Origin: Hordeum vulgare subsp. vulgare
Taxonomy: Eukaryota > Streptophyta > Magnoliopsida > Poales > Poaceae
DNA: 64,000 nt
Assembly (NCBI RefSeq): GCF_904849725.1
Contig: NC_058524.1
Span: 27,373,001-27,437,000 of the forward strand
Direction: 5' to 3'
The position numbers were made by a program, and so were the translations under genes. The notes below the pieces were generated by a model that saw nothing but the letters and a program-made list of their open reading frames with translations, did not search any database and was not told the origin of the DNA. Below, piece by piece: positions 34,337 to 44,507 of the stretch (its first letter is position 1; every line of letters starts with the position of its first letter).

Positions 34337-34770
34337 AATTAATAATTTTGACTATACAAACTATTATCTATTTTGTTATTTTCAATTAAAAACTATGTTT
34401 ATTAAAAATTCTTTTTCCATATTTGAGAATTTGACAAAACTATGATAATGAAAAGTGTTTCAAATTGAATAAATAATGCAAAACTATTTTTTATTTTCAT
34501 AATTAATAATTCTGACTATCCAAACTATTATCTATTTTGTTATTTTCAATTAAAAACTATGTTTATTAAAAATTCTTTTTGCATATTTGAGAATTTGACA
34601 AAACTATGATAATGAAAAGTGTTTGAAATTGAATAAATAATGCAAAACTATATTTTATTTTCATAATTAATAATTTTGACTATCCAAACTATTATCTATT
34701 TTGTTATTTTCATAATTAATAATTTTGACTATCCAAACTATTATCCATTTTTTATTTTCGAAATAGCAGC
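34337..34770. repeat. 164-bp AT-rich tandem repeat
   Basis: AATTAATAAT(T/C)TGACTAT recurs at 34337, 34501 and 34665 (period 164) and again at 34714 in a shortened unit. Confidence 0.85.
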
Positions 34771-35570
34771 GTTTCGAACGAGAACTCATCTCTTACAAAG
34801 GGATTTCATTTTTTTAACTTATTTGAACTCCATACTTTTTGTGTGTTCAAAATGCACCATTCATAGACACATCACAAAATTTCAACAATTTCTGACTTCA
34901 TTTGGTATTCTTCGTGAATTTACTTATTTTTTGAGCTAGTTGACCCTGAAATTGAAAAGCACTACAAATGAACTCTGAAAATGTTGAAAGTTGGCATCCT
35001 ATCATCATTTCACCCACATAGCATGTGTTAAAAAGTTGAGAGGGCTACGACAAAAACTGGATGCAGTTCGTGTACAAAACGGACAATCTCTCTCGAAGTA
35101 GCAGCGTTTCGAACGAGAACTCATCTCTTACAAAGGGATTTCATTTTTTTGAACTTATTTGAACTCCATACTTTTTGTGTGTTCAAAATGCACCATTCAA
35201 AGGCACATCACAAAATTTCAACAATTTCTGACTTCATTTGGTATTCTTCGTGCATTTACTTATTTTTTTTGAGCTAGTTGACCCTGAAATTGAAAAGCAC
35301 TACAAATGAATTCTGAAAATGTTGAAAGTTGGCATGCTATCATCATTTCACCCACATAGCATGTGTTAAAAAGTTGAGAGCGCTACGACAAAAACTTAAT
35401 GCAGTTCGTGTACAAAACGGATAATCTCTCTCGAAGTAGCAGGGTTTCGAACGAGAACTCATCTCTTACAAAGGGATTTCATTTTTTTGAACTTATTTGA
35501 ACTCCATACTTTTTGTGTGTTCAAAATGCACCATTCAAAGGCACATCACAAAATGGACAATCTCTCTCGA
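34770..35570 (-). repeat. 337-bp type tandem array in CACTA B, about 2.3 units
   Basis: GAACGAGAACTCATCTCTTAC recurs at 34776, 35110 and 35449 (periods 334 and 339). Read on the minus strand the units match the 681-2473 array: the same GGTGCATTTTGAACAC, CACGAA(C/G)TGCAT and TGGGTGAAATGATGAT blocks in the same order. Confidence 0.85.
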
Positions 35571-35800
35571 AGTAAAAGCGGCCCCCACAATAAGAGACGA
35601 CATTCTTCTTTTCTCATATATGGTGGACACTAGCTCACTTGATTTTTCAACCGTCGATGATGGTCGCTACTGCTACTTCCCCTAGTGCATAACCAATATC
35701 TAGCACAAGGAGAAGAAGGAGAAGCGACCCCCACAACAAAAGTGGTTCCGCGGCACGCCACGTGGATCCGCTGCACGCCACGTGGGACTAATGGTCTTTC
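35571..35800 (-). repeat. Shared CACTA 5' module, inverse orientation
   Basis: The inverse of 2730-2930, containing TCTAGCACAAGGAGAAGAAG and a TTTTTCAACCGTCGATGATGG block, followed by two CACGCCACGTGG motifs. It abuts the 337-bp type array, as in element A. Confidence 0.65.
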
Positions 35801-36116
35801 ATTTTTAAATGACTGTTTTAATCAAAAACAGATCTGTTACAAAAGGGATTTCATTTTTTGAACTTATTTGAATTGAAGACTTTTTGTATATATATGTGGT
35901 CGAAATGCATGATACCATGAAGTTAGAAAGGGCTAAACCATTCAAAAGTAGCAAATGAAGTTAGAAAGGGCTAAACCATTCAAATTTGGAAACTATAATG
36001 GCACAAACAGAAACTAGACATATATAAATTGGTCCAAGCAGTACATGATACTAGTCCAAACAGTACATAATAATAGCTACCATAGATATATATACAAGTG
36101 TTCGACGTTGAGAACA

Positions 36117-37529
36117 CTACTCGTCTGAATCGTCTGAATCAGAATGTCCACCTTCCTCGAGGTGACGCTGGCCATAGTTGACGACTCGAATCTTGCGGTA
36201 CAACTCGTATGAAATGTATGCATCTTTTGCTGCATACTCAATGTTGATAGGATCAAGTGGGCCCTTCTCCCAAAGTTTGTGCTGAAACTTCGGGAAACTG
36301 GTCTTCATATCACCATATCCCTCGTCGATCAAGGCAACTGCCATATGAGCCATTGAAGTCCTGTCATGTCGAAGCATGAATACCGTTTGGAGATCAACGA
36401 GGCAACCAGCTGGTATCTCAATACCGAAGCTGTGCCTCATCTTCAGCTTGTCGTTCCTTATGTCAACGAAAGCAAAAGTGATGCCGCTGCGAAGGAAGTC
36501 CATGAGTTCTGGACAATCCTTGTCACTCCTGCAACAGAAACAAATTAAAATGGAACAACTGTTACATACTGCTGCAATAAGGAAACATGATTCACTACAA
36601 CTAAAGATAAAATTATCTTTAGGATTCAAATAGAACATATGCAATGGAACCTAGAGAGATCACTATAGCTATCCAATGGAACCTAGAGAGATCACTAGCT
36701 ATATGCAATTTTCATGACTATGACATATCATATTGCTATCCAATGGAACCTAGAGAGATCACTAGCTATATGCAATTTTCATAACCTTGGATCAAAGAAC
36801 ACCGCATAAAATTGTATCACTACAACTATGATTTCAATGGAACATATTGAACCAATCAGATTTTTCAGATTGTGGAACACTATTCCAATAGATTGTGTTC
36901 CCTTCAACTAATCAAAATTGTTTCACTACAACTATTTGAAGCGAACTAACTATGATTCCAATGGAACATATTAAACACTAGTTGATTCCAATACGATTTT
37001 TCAGATTATGGAACACTATTCCAATCAGATTGTGTTCCCCTTCAACTAATCAAAATTGTTTCACTACAACTATTTGAAGGGAACCAACTATGATTCCAAT
37101 GTAACATATTAAACACTAGTTGATTCTAATACGATTTTTCAGATTATGGAACACTATTCCAATTAGATTGTGTTCCCCTTCAACTAATCAAAATTGTTTC
37201 ACTACAACTATTTGAAGGGAACCAACTATGATTGAAACAAATAAACTTACAATGTCATTATCTTGGATCAAAGAAAGCCTCAAAACTTACCTCGCCCATT
37301 GGAAGATCAAGACATGGCGTGCGAAGCATAGTTGGATGACGGCAACACCGCGTTGATCAGTCGTGTACTCCAGATCAAGCCCCAAGAACTTCTCATGATC
37401 CACTGCGTTGTCAAACCATTTTTCCTTCAACTGTTGAAGAAAAAATGGCACCTCCCTGCTCAGGTTCGTGTACACGACATCGAGCATGGTCGTGCCATGT
37501 GCGAGCAACTTATGAAAGCTAGTTGGCAT
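36117..37529 (-). CDS. DEDDy 3'-5' exonuclease (WRN/RNase D-type) carried by CACTA B, intact two-exon gene
   Basis: The family removes nucleotides from 3' ends of DNA or RNA. Two exons, 37529-37291 and 36528-36117, have a GT donor at 37290-37289 and a CAG acceptor, and join in frame to 216 codons with ATG (MPTSFHKLLAHG) and TAG. Exo I is GLDLEYT (Asp52, Glu54), Exo II is VDIRNDKL (Asp106) and Exo III is IEYAAKDAY (Tyr178, Asp182), so all DEDDy residues are present. The C-terminus is acidic (SDSDDSDE). No helicase part follows, and the size is that of a stand-alone exonuclease domain. An upstream in-frame ATG at 37643 would add an unusual leader; the ATG at 37529 is preferred because CACTA D starts its homologue at the equivalent place. 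The gene lies between the right end of B and the 337-bp type array. Confidence 0.8.
36640..37250. repeat. 138-bp tandem repeats in the intron of the exonuclease gene
   Basis: CAACTAATCAAAATTG recurs at 36905, 37043 and 37181 (period 138). A second short family, CAATGGAACCTAGAGAGATCAC, recurs at 36642, 36674 and 36741. Confidence 0.85.
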
Positions 37530-37669
37530 GGTGGAAGAAGAGAAGGGAAGAAGAGAGGAGAAGAACAGAGAGGGAGAGCGAGAGAGAAGAAGAAACAGAG
37601 AAATGGCGACTGTACGCTTCGGTTCGTGCTTTTCATCGCCCAAAACGACGCGGGATGCAAACCGTTTGG

Positions 37670-38004
37670 GTCTTTAGTCCCGGGTTGAGCCACCAACCGG
37701 GACTAAAGAGGTATACCAACGGTTGCCACCACTACGGCAGGCCACGTGTTAGGCCTTTAGTCCCGGGTTGAGCCACCAACCGGGACTAAAGGGGGTAACG
37801 AACGGTTGCCACCACCACTGCCCACCGCGTAGCCCTTTAGTCCCGGTTTGGGACACGAACCGGGACTAAAGGCTCCTTACGGGCTGGGACTAAAGCCTCG
37901 AGGGAGGCATTGAGAATTGGGGCGACGTGGCCGGGCCTTTAGTCCCGGCCCAGAAGCAGGCCGGGACTAAATGGTCCCGGCCAAAGGCCCGTTTTCTACT
38001 AGTG
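37670..38004. repeat. Right subterminal repeats of CACTA B
   Basis: At least four inverted TTTAGTCCCGG / CCGGGACTAAAG pairs lie between 37673 and 37975, ending in the terminus TTTTCTACTAGTG at 37992-38004. Confidence 0.85.
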
Positions 38005-38077
38005 TTGTGCATATTCGGTTTCCCTTATTAGTCAAGGTTATAGTAATGTAATTGATGAGTTATGCATGCGTGCGCAG

Positions 38078-38798
38078 CTTCCACTATATTCTCCTAGAGA
38101 TTAAGCTTGAGCAGGGACTAGTAACCGTCTTAGCCTTGAGACGAAAAGATCCCAACGAGTATGCGGACATGACTGAAATTCTAGAGAAGTAAGTTAAATC
38201 GATCATTATCGCACCATATCGGCAACTTTGCTCATTTCTTGATATCAAGTAATTGTTTTCTTTGTCTGATAGGGTTTGGAAAAAATTCACCGCAAAAACT
38301 CTGGGACTGTCGAAGAAGCTGCAATTTAGACACCCGAAAGTAAGTACTATAGTAGCATGTTCCACGCATCTCCTAGTGATTCAAGTGCTAGGTTCATCAA
38401 TACCATTTAGCATGCTTGTTAACTATCAGTTTGATTGACCTCTATTTCTTGTAAAGTGGTTGTGGCAGGAACGAGGGAATGATTAATGTGGATACTACAT
38501 TTGCGAGTCCATCCGCCACGTGACTTGTGAGCGGGGCTACTCTGACAAACAATATGACGTGCGTAAATAATAATATTCATAATTTTATTTTATTATCATC
38601 ATTTGTGTTCAGTTTCATTTATTCATATATATGTATTGACCCCATTCTTCAAATTAGATATATCGGATGCGGAATGAACTCCTACCAGCAGATCGTATGC
38701 GAGGAATTCAAGAGGAATTGGCGGCATTCTTTCTTGACCACGTGATCGCTAAAGACGGAGAATACCATGTGAAGCCTAATGAGTTGAATTTTAATTAG
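38078..38798 (+). pseudogene. Ulp1-like gene of CACTA A, catalytic exons
   Basis: Exons at 38078-38188, 38273-38339, about 38457-38562 and about 38660-38798 carry the C-terminal protease domain. The catalytic His is in FHYILLEIKL. The position of the catalytic Asp (VLDS in element C) reads VLAL, so it is lost. The Cys motif CGYYIC is kept but a TAA precedes it where Leu is expected. The final exon (MRNELLPADRM ... FFLDHVIAKDGEYH) runs 43 codons to TAG at 38796, exactly the length in element C. With the breaks further upstream the gene is certainly non-functional. Confidence 0.82.
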
Positions 38799-39164
38799 GA
38801 GATTATATTGTAAGAGATAATTATATTGTATATATGTAGCCAGTAGCGTCGGATAGATATACGAGAACTTGTTGTTTGATCAATCTCTCAGAAAAGGAGA
38901 GGTGGTCGATATCACTTCTCTTTGTATGCATATGTTCATGACGATCTTCTGTTTCCTTCATTTGCTTACTAGCTAGCGTGTCTAGTCCTCTCTATACGTA
39001 TAGTATGCAGCGTCGACCAAGCACGGAGATAAGAGAGGACACTTCTCTCTATTCATTAGCTAGCTAACACAATATATGAAACACCTAAATTAACCCCCCA
39101 AAACCCCCAAACACCCCCTTTTCAAAAAAAAAACATCACCTGAAATGCTGACGCGTGGATGCCT
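38799..39164 (+). other. 3' flank of the Ulp1-like gene in element A
   Basis: The segment is AT-rich and matches 57700-57960 of element C (for example AGCTAGCTAACACAATAT and ACCCCTAAA-type runs). It contains no further coding sequence. Confidence 0.6.
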
Positions 39165-39369
39165 TTTGGTCCCGGTTGGTGTCACCAACCGGGACTAAAG
39201 GCCTTGCCCGGGCTCGCCGCACCGGCCACGTGGAGGCCCATCTGTCTCGGTTCGTGTAAGAACCGGGACTAAAGGCCAAGGGCATTAGTAACGGCCTTTT
39301 AGTCCCGGTTCCGAAACCGGGACAGAAGGCCCTTACGAACCGGGACAAAAGGCTCTTTTTCTACTAGTG
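39165..39369. repeat. Right subterminal repeats and terminus of CACTA A
   Basis: Inverted pairs TTTTGGTCCCGGTT/AACCGGGACTAAAG (39165-39200) and TTTTAGTCCCGGTTCC/AACCGGGAC (39296-39345) lead to the terminus CTTTTTCTACTAGTG. The next three bases, TCG, would be the target duplication. Confidence 0.8.
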
Positions 39370-39450
39370 TCGTAACCTTAAGGTCATAGAAAACGAGGTA
39401 GATGGGCTTCTGCACCGATGGGAGGTAAGCAAACCCTAATCGACTTGGAG

Positions 39451-39607
39451 CAGGGACGAAGCTAGAAAAAAACCTTGACGGGGTTATATCCATGACAATG
39501 GGGTCATCTTCTATAAATCAACAACAATTAGTACTAAATTAATGAAGAATTTAGTAATTTCATTGGGGTCAATTGATCCCAATGCCTACATGCCAGCTCC
39601 GTCCCTG
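39451..39607. mobile_element. hAT-type MITE, 157 bp
   Basis: Imperfect terminal inverted repeats CAGGGACGAAGCTAG and AGCTCCGTCCCTG. A perfect 8-bp duplication ACTTGGAG flanks it (39443-39450 and 39608-39615). No coding capacity. Confidence 0.88.
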
Positions 39608-39615
39608 ACTTGGAG

Positions 39616-41037
39616 GCGCTCGTGGGGAATGGTGGAGGGGTGTCTTCAGGAACTTTGGTATCATTGTGATTTTCTAAGAATGTCTTCTTGTCTACATTCT
39701 CCAAACCCTATGAAATCCTAGAAATGTCATTCCGAATTTTCCACCGTCAATATTGTATGCATTATTCCTATAGTTCATAGAGACACGGGGAGATATCGAT
39801 AATCTCGACCGAGCCACAATATTAAGGTCAAAACGGATTCGATAATTGGTAGAGTCCATTGGGTTTCTCATAAAGACGGAAATTCGCAGGGGCACGCACG
39901 TGCCCAACCGCTCCAGCCGCTCGTTTCTTCGTGACCCACAAAGTCGTTGGATCCCGCACGAGGACACAATACATATTAAGTATGGTTTCTGAAACTAACA
40001 ATTTTGTCAGTCGTTCGTAGCAAGTTTCAGAAGTAGAAACTTAAAGCTCGTGATTTTGTTAGTTGCAGATTCTAAAACCTAAGATTTTTTCTGTCGCTTT
40101 TAGAAAGTTTCAAAAATTGAAGCTTAATGAAAATTAAAAAAAAAATCATCTAAACACATTCAAAATGGATCTCATTTGAAAACCCTTAGCTTGTCACCAG
40201 AAACATGAATATGCAAGCAAAATTTAATTTCCTTATTTTGACCAAAAGATATGAGAGATTGAAAAAACCAAAACCAAAAGAAAAAGGGGGCTGTGTGCCC
40301 CCGCGCCTGCATGCTACAGATTCTCTCCCCCATTGAAAGGCATATTTTCTCCTCTATTTTCCCTATTTTTCTGCATCAGAGGTCTTACAGTGGGGTCCTG
40401 GACTTGCTCAAAGCTAACTTATCCAAGGACCCGTCGAACGTGAGTTAATTTGTGCTGAATTTTGTGCCATGGTTGAAGGTTCAATTTTTTGCTGGATCTT
40501 TCAAATTCAAAAGTGTTGGTTGTACATTCAGGCTATGAGATTCCACCGAGGGCTTTGCAAACACTATCAAACGATGATGGATTGAAGTTTGCTCATCTTG
40601 CCCACAAAAAATATTATTGTGATCACAACAAAATTGCATAGTCTAGGTTTTTTCTTTCTAATTATATGTGTGTTCAATGCAGGTTGGATCACGCTTGGTT
40701 CCACAACGGCACCCAAATATTTTTACATCCACATTTTGGACAAGTTTCGGACTATGTTGAAAAATATAAAAATCCAACTAAATTTAATGAAACATGTTCA
40801 AAGTAACCCCGAGATAATATCTAAATTTTGAGGTACTTGTGTTACGACCGAGATAAAATTTGTAGCCAAAATAAGAAACCATGTCCTGGATTGTGTTACT
40901 TCGCTATCATAATTGGATGTAAACTCTAGTGTCCAGGCAAGTCAAAGCCGAGTCGAATTTGAAACTCGTCAACGAAACATGTTAACCAAGCTAAGCAACA
41001 AATTACCAATTAAGCTCTCATTTTATTCCATAGTATT
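39616..41037. other. Unassigned region with a possible gene fragment
   Basis: No complete gene. Near 40375-40450 a plus-strand frame reads RSYSGVLDLLKANLSKDP up to a GTGAGT, and near 40531-40602 another reads GYEIPPRALQTLSNDDGLK. These look like protein-coding remnants, but I do not recognise the family. Bases 39990-40130 contain loosely repeated AAGTTTCAGAAG-type units. A 91-codon minus-strand frame (39692-39967) has no recognisable feature. Confidence 0.35.
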
Positions 41038-41039
41038 TA

Positions 41040-41199
41040 TTTCCTTCGTTTTTAAATATAAGTCTTTTAAAAGATTTTACTGAAGGTCTACAAATGAAAC
41101 AAAATGGATGAATCTACAATCTAAAGTATGTCTATATGCATTCGTATATAGTTCAATAATGAAACCTTTAGAAAAACTTATATTTAGAAACGGAGGAAG
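41040..41199. mobile_element. Stowaway-type MITE
   Basis: Ends TTTCCTTCGTTTTTAAATATAAG and CTTATATTTAGAAACGGAGGAAG are imperfect inverted repeats of the CTCCCTCCGT consensus, flanked by TA. The internal AATGGATGAATCTACA...TATGTCTATATGCATTCGTAT arrangement is typical of Triticeae Stowaway copies. Confidence 0.75.
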
Positions 41200-41209
41200 T
41201 ATATGTTTA

Positions 41210-41733
41210 TGTCAGCGATGGTTATTTTATTATATTCTCTGTTTGCAGCGTCTCTTTCAACTTGGATACCACGAGGTGGAGATCCGGTAATGGAATGATA
41301 GCTCAATATAATCATTCCTGTGCTGAGAAAAAAACACAGATACAATTATGAAGAACATGTATTGATTGAGACATGTCGGGTTCTACGGCTGGCACGGCCA
41401 CTCTGTCAGGGCCACTTAGATGGTGCTTCCCAGAGATCAATCGAGATTGATGGACTGCGGTAAGTGAGATAGTGAATTTTTGGAGCCTGAGTGCATTTGA
41501 GGACTTCATTTAAGTACTTTAACAAATCGTATTTAATTTTGTACAAAAAAATCGAAAATAATTCTACATGGTCATATATGGATTTACATTAGACATGTGT
41601 AAAGTTTAGTGATGAAATAAGTCAACATGTGCCCTATAAAAAAGAGAAAATGGCGGTTTTTAAATCGTGAATGACACGCGCACTATTCATCACATGTTTA
41701 CTTATTTCAACATCAAACTTTGCACATGCGTAA
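41210..41733. other. Unassigned region
   Basis: No gene or clear element ends are seen. The segment 41590-41733 holds an inverted arrangement of TCAACATGTG and CACATGTTTACTTATTTCAACAT that may be an old transposon end. Confidence 0.3.
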
Positions 41734-42435
41734 GAGCATCTCTAGCAGACCTATTAAAAGTCAAGTCTTAGAAACACGTATAAAAGGCATTATAAATTGT
41801 ATTTACGATGTGAAATTGCCCCGGACAAAACAAACTACATAAATAAAACTATATCCAGCTATAGTCCATTTTTATTTTATTTTCTCCGTTCGTCCCGGCG
41901 TGCCTCGCCATGCCGCCCCGGCTCGCCTCGCCCCCGCCTCGTCATGGCGCCGCCCGTTCCCGGTCATGCATGCAGTGGAGGAGCTCGACACTGCGTGTCC
42001 CCGATTGAGCTCGACTTTATCCATCGCCGCGCGTACGTTCCCCGTCGTGGCCGTGCGCGAGCTCCCCCATCCTGCCCCTCTCTTCTCCGGTGCCGCCCCG
42101 GCCTGATTCAGGCCGCCGGTGGCCTGTTCCTGCTCGTGGACGGCCTTGCCTCAACTGTGGAGGTCGAGCTGAACGCAATTCGGACCGGCGGCGACAAATT
42201 TCGGCGTGCGGCGGCTTCTTTCGACATGTGGTGACGGACTCCGTTGAGTTTCAGGTAGATTCCGGTCAGTTCCGTGGTGACGCGTTTGGTCCGACAAGGT
42301 TTGACCAGTTTACGGATTGAAATATATACTGTCTCCAAAACTGCATATATATATATAAGGTTTTCACGGATGGATTTACCGTGGCCTTAAAATATCTACG
42401 GGTCGAACAATTTTACGGAGTCTGCTAGATGTCGT
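41734..42435. mobile_element. Possible terminal-inverted-repeat element with GC-rich captured segment
   Basis: The left edge GAGCATCTCTAGCAGACC and the right edge GGAGTCTGCTAGATG are imperfect inverted repeats. The interior 41890-42235 is GC-rich and gene-like in composition, unlike its AT-rich flanks, with a 145-codon frame (41797-42234). No target duplication was found, so the borders are uncertain. A similar left edge (AGCATCCCTAGCAGACCC) lies at 48570. Confidence 0.35.
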
Positions 42436-43260
42436 ATTTTCGACCGGCGTTGTATTTTTCGTGTGTAACTATTATACGTGGTCTGCTCTACCATCCACAT
42501 AAACCTGTTGATCGTTTTCAGAATTTTCTGAAATTCTAAAATACCATGTTGGCACTAATATAGGGCTCACTGTCGTCCTCCAAAGTAACTTTATGGTGCG
42601 ATTGAACAGTGCTATAATCTAGCCAGCTGCATGTATGCACGCGGCGCTAACTCCAGTAGCCCATCGTGGCAGCACAGGGCTAGCCAACACGCGCGTACAT
42701 TACTACAGATCGAGCGGGTCGGTGAGAAAACCCGGCCGGGGCCAATAACATCGGAAAGGTAGAGCTCCACTGCCAGGCGCGGCGCAAAGCGAGATCAGAC
42801 CGGATCCGAACGCGTGGACCCGTACGTGGCCGCAGCACAGGTTGCACGCAGGCAGGCGGCAGGCAGGCCTAACCTGCCAACCCAAGCTATGCATATGCAT
42901 GCTCCGTGGCTCGGTGTACTGTGGCGACAGTGGCCGGTGATCACCATCACCGGGCACCGGCACCAGCACCAGCAGCAGCAGCAGCGCGTAGTAGGTACCT
43001 TCCTCCACTACCTCGTCTTTTCAGCTCCCCCATGCCGGGGTCAAAGGAGCGCGCGCCGGCGCCGCACGTACGCGTCGTGTCTGTGTCACTACGTGGTGGT
43101 GGCCCGTGCCAAAGAACACGATGTTCGATCGGCGTTGAGTTGAGCCGTCGTCAACGCCGCGCGTTGTGGCGAGGCACCGTAGGCTGATACAGACCGGGCT
43201 TCCAGTTAAGTCCGCGCGCGTCACTCCTCCGTCGCTTCACAGCCTTCTCAAGAGGCTGCA
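42436..43260. other. Low-repeat GC-rich region
   Basis: The region looks less repetitive than the rest. It has a CAG run (about 42963-42983) and GC-rich frames on both strands, but no protein family is recognised and codon structure is not convincing. It could be a promoter or a decayed gene. Confidence 0.3.
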
Positions 43261-43269
43261 TGCATGCTT

Positions 43270-43330
43270 TATTATGTACTCCATTCGTCTCAAAATAAAT
43301 AACGTAAAATTAATACTAAAAGCAACTTAA
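43270..43330. mobile_element. Stowaway-type MITE fragment
   Basis: TACTCCATTCGTCTCAAAAT matches a degenerate Stowaway end. The opposite end is not visible. Confidence 0.4.
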
Positions 43331-43552
43331 ACGGACACGAGTTATGCTTTTTTGTTTGTTTAGATCGATCGAGCCAACACTGGTGTCCGATTTTGCAAAC
43401 GGTCGTCCATCCAATGCACGTCTCGATACAAATTTTGAACTGTGGTTTCAAAAAAGACTGCTCAAACTTTAATAATTAAACATTAAAACATCGGTCAAAA
43501 GCCGATGAAATATAATTAGACATGAAAAATTTCTTCACAGGATGGGTTGCCC

Positions 43553-44507
43553 TAGGCGTCGTGGTTCTCATCGTCGTCGGGGATGGTGAGGTCGATGAGC
43601 TCCGACGCCGGTTCAGCCCAGACGAACACCGCCTCCCAGGCCTGAATAGAATCCTGTGCCCGTAGCACCGGTGGCTGTGGCACAGGCTGTCGGGCTCGCT
43701 TCTCCGCCTCCCGCTCCCGATGCTACTCCTCCTCCTCCTACGCCCACCGGCGCTCCAATGCCATCTGCGCCTGGGCCTGGACGCGCTCCTCGGCTGGCGC
43801 ACGTGTCTTCCAGTGCAAGAGATGTGTCATCTCCTGCTTCGGCATGGTGCCAAGCCAGATGGGAGGAGCGGACACCCACTCCCGGAGCTGGCCGGTCCAC
43901 TCATAGAGCTCCATCACTCCTCCGCCTCGACCTTGGGCTCAGGAAGCGCCGGAGGCTTCGACGAAGCTGGAGGAGGAGGCAGGACGCAGTCGCCCGTCGC
44001 GGACAGCGCGAGGGCTTCCTTGACGCCCTCCCAATGCCTCCTTGAGGGCGGTCTGGTAGGCAGCCTCCTCTTGCTGCTCCGGCATCACCTAGGGGGGTGG
44101 TGGTGGGTCGCCGGATCGAGCTGGACGCCGTGGAGGCGATCCTGCTCGTGTTCCATGGCGAACCAAACCTTTCAGTTTGGGGAGTTGGCCGTGTATGCAG
44201 GATCCCGCCGCTGCTCGGGGGTGAATAACTCGTGCCACCGGCGTACTTCCTTCGCGTGCACGCGCGCAGACGTTGGCACTGCTGGCATATGGATGGAGTG
44301 GGGGTCTAGATGCCAACCATGCGGGAGGTTGATATCTGGGTATGGCAGAGCTTGCTTGTACTGCCAGTGCCACCGAGCTTTGGTGGACTGGGATGTACAC
44401 AAGCGCTCCCGGTCCCGTGGTGGCGCATCGTTGCGAGGTGGTACTGACGTCCGGGACGAGCTTGTGCCCGGGGTAAGTTTGCCCTTGCGCTTGCTGAAGA
44501 ACCCCAT
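43553..44507 (-). pseudogene. Decayed minus-strand ORF of a repeated grass family, function unknown
   Basis: The ATG at 44507 opens MGFFSKRKGKLTPGTSSSR. The protein has a Trp-rich central motif (KARWHWQYKQALPYPD, HGWHLDPHS) and a KEVRRWHELFTPEQRRDP block. The frame stops at 44172, but the same gene continues in other frames with AMEHEQDRLHGVQLDP, MELYEWTGQLREW and an acidic end LIDLTIPDDDENHDA near 43560. I recall this ORF as highly repeated in Triticeae but cannot name its function or element class. Several indels and stops break it. A likely 3' untranslated part lies at 43440-43550. Confidence 0.5.

Larger units (their letters stand above)
17388..38004 (-). mobile_element. CACTA element B, complete, with nested copia copy 2
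   Basis: The left terminus is CACTAGTGGGGACAGGGCC and the right terminus, read inward on the minus strand, is CACTAGTAGAAAACGGGCC. Both are flanked by TTG (17385-17387 and 38005-38007), the 3-bp duplication expected for CACTA. Total 20,617 bp, about 11.8 kb without copia copy 2. Genes run on the minus strand: a DEDDy exonuclease, a 107-codon ORF and an Ulp1-like protease in two tandem copies. No transposase gene is recognised, so the element is probably non-autonomous. The insertion target is an intron of the Ulp1-like gene of element A. Confidence 0.92.
1..39369 (+). mobile_element. CACTA element A, composite, left end outside the window
   Basis: The right end at 39369 reads TTTTTCTACTAGTG, the inverse of a CACTAGTAGAAAA terminus, and is preceded by inverted TAGTCCCGG / CCGGGACTAAA subterminal repeats from about 39165. 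No matching left terminus is visible between base 1 and 5400, so the left end probably lies upstream. Plus-strand coding parts fit CACTA cargo: a coiled-coil/membrane-anchor exon, a transposase start and a long Ulp1-like protease gene. The element is interrupted by copia copy 1 at 8065 and by CACTA B at 17388. Internal subterminal-type repeats near 2473-2670 and 3790-3870 suggest that it is a composite of more than one element. That the parts from 1 to 5300 belong to the same element is inference. Confidence 0.7.

Noticed and set aside
39299..39493. 64-codon minus-strand frame crossing the end of CACTA A
   Set aside because: It spans the transposon terminus and the hAT MITE border and cannot be a unit gene.
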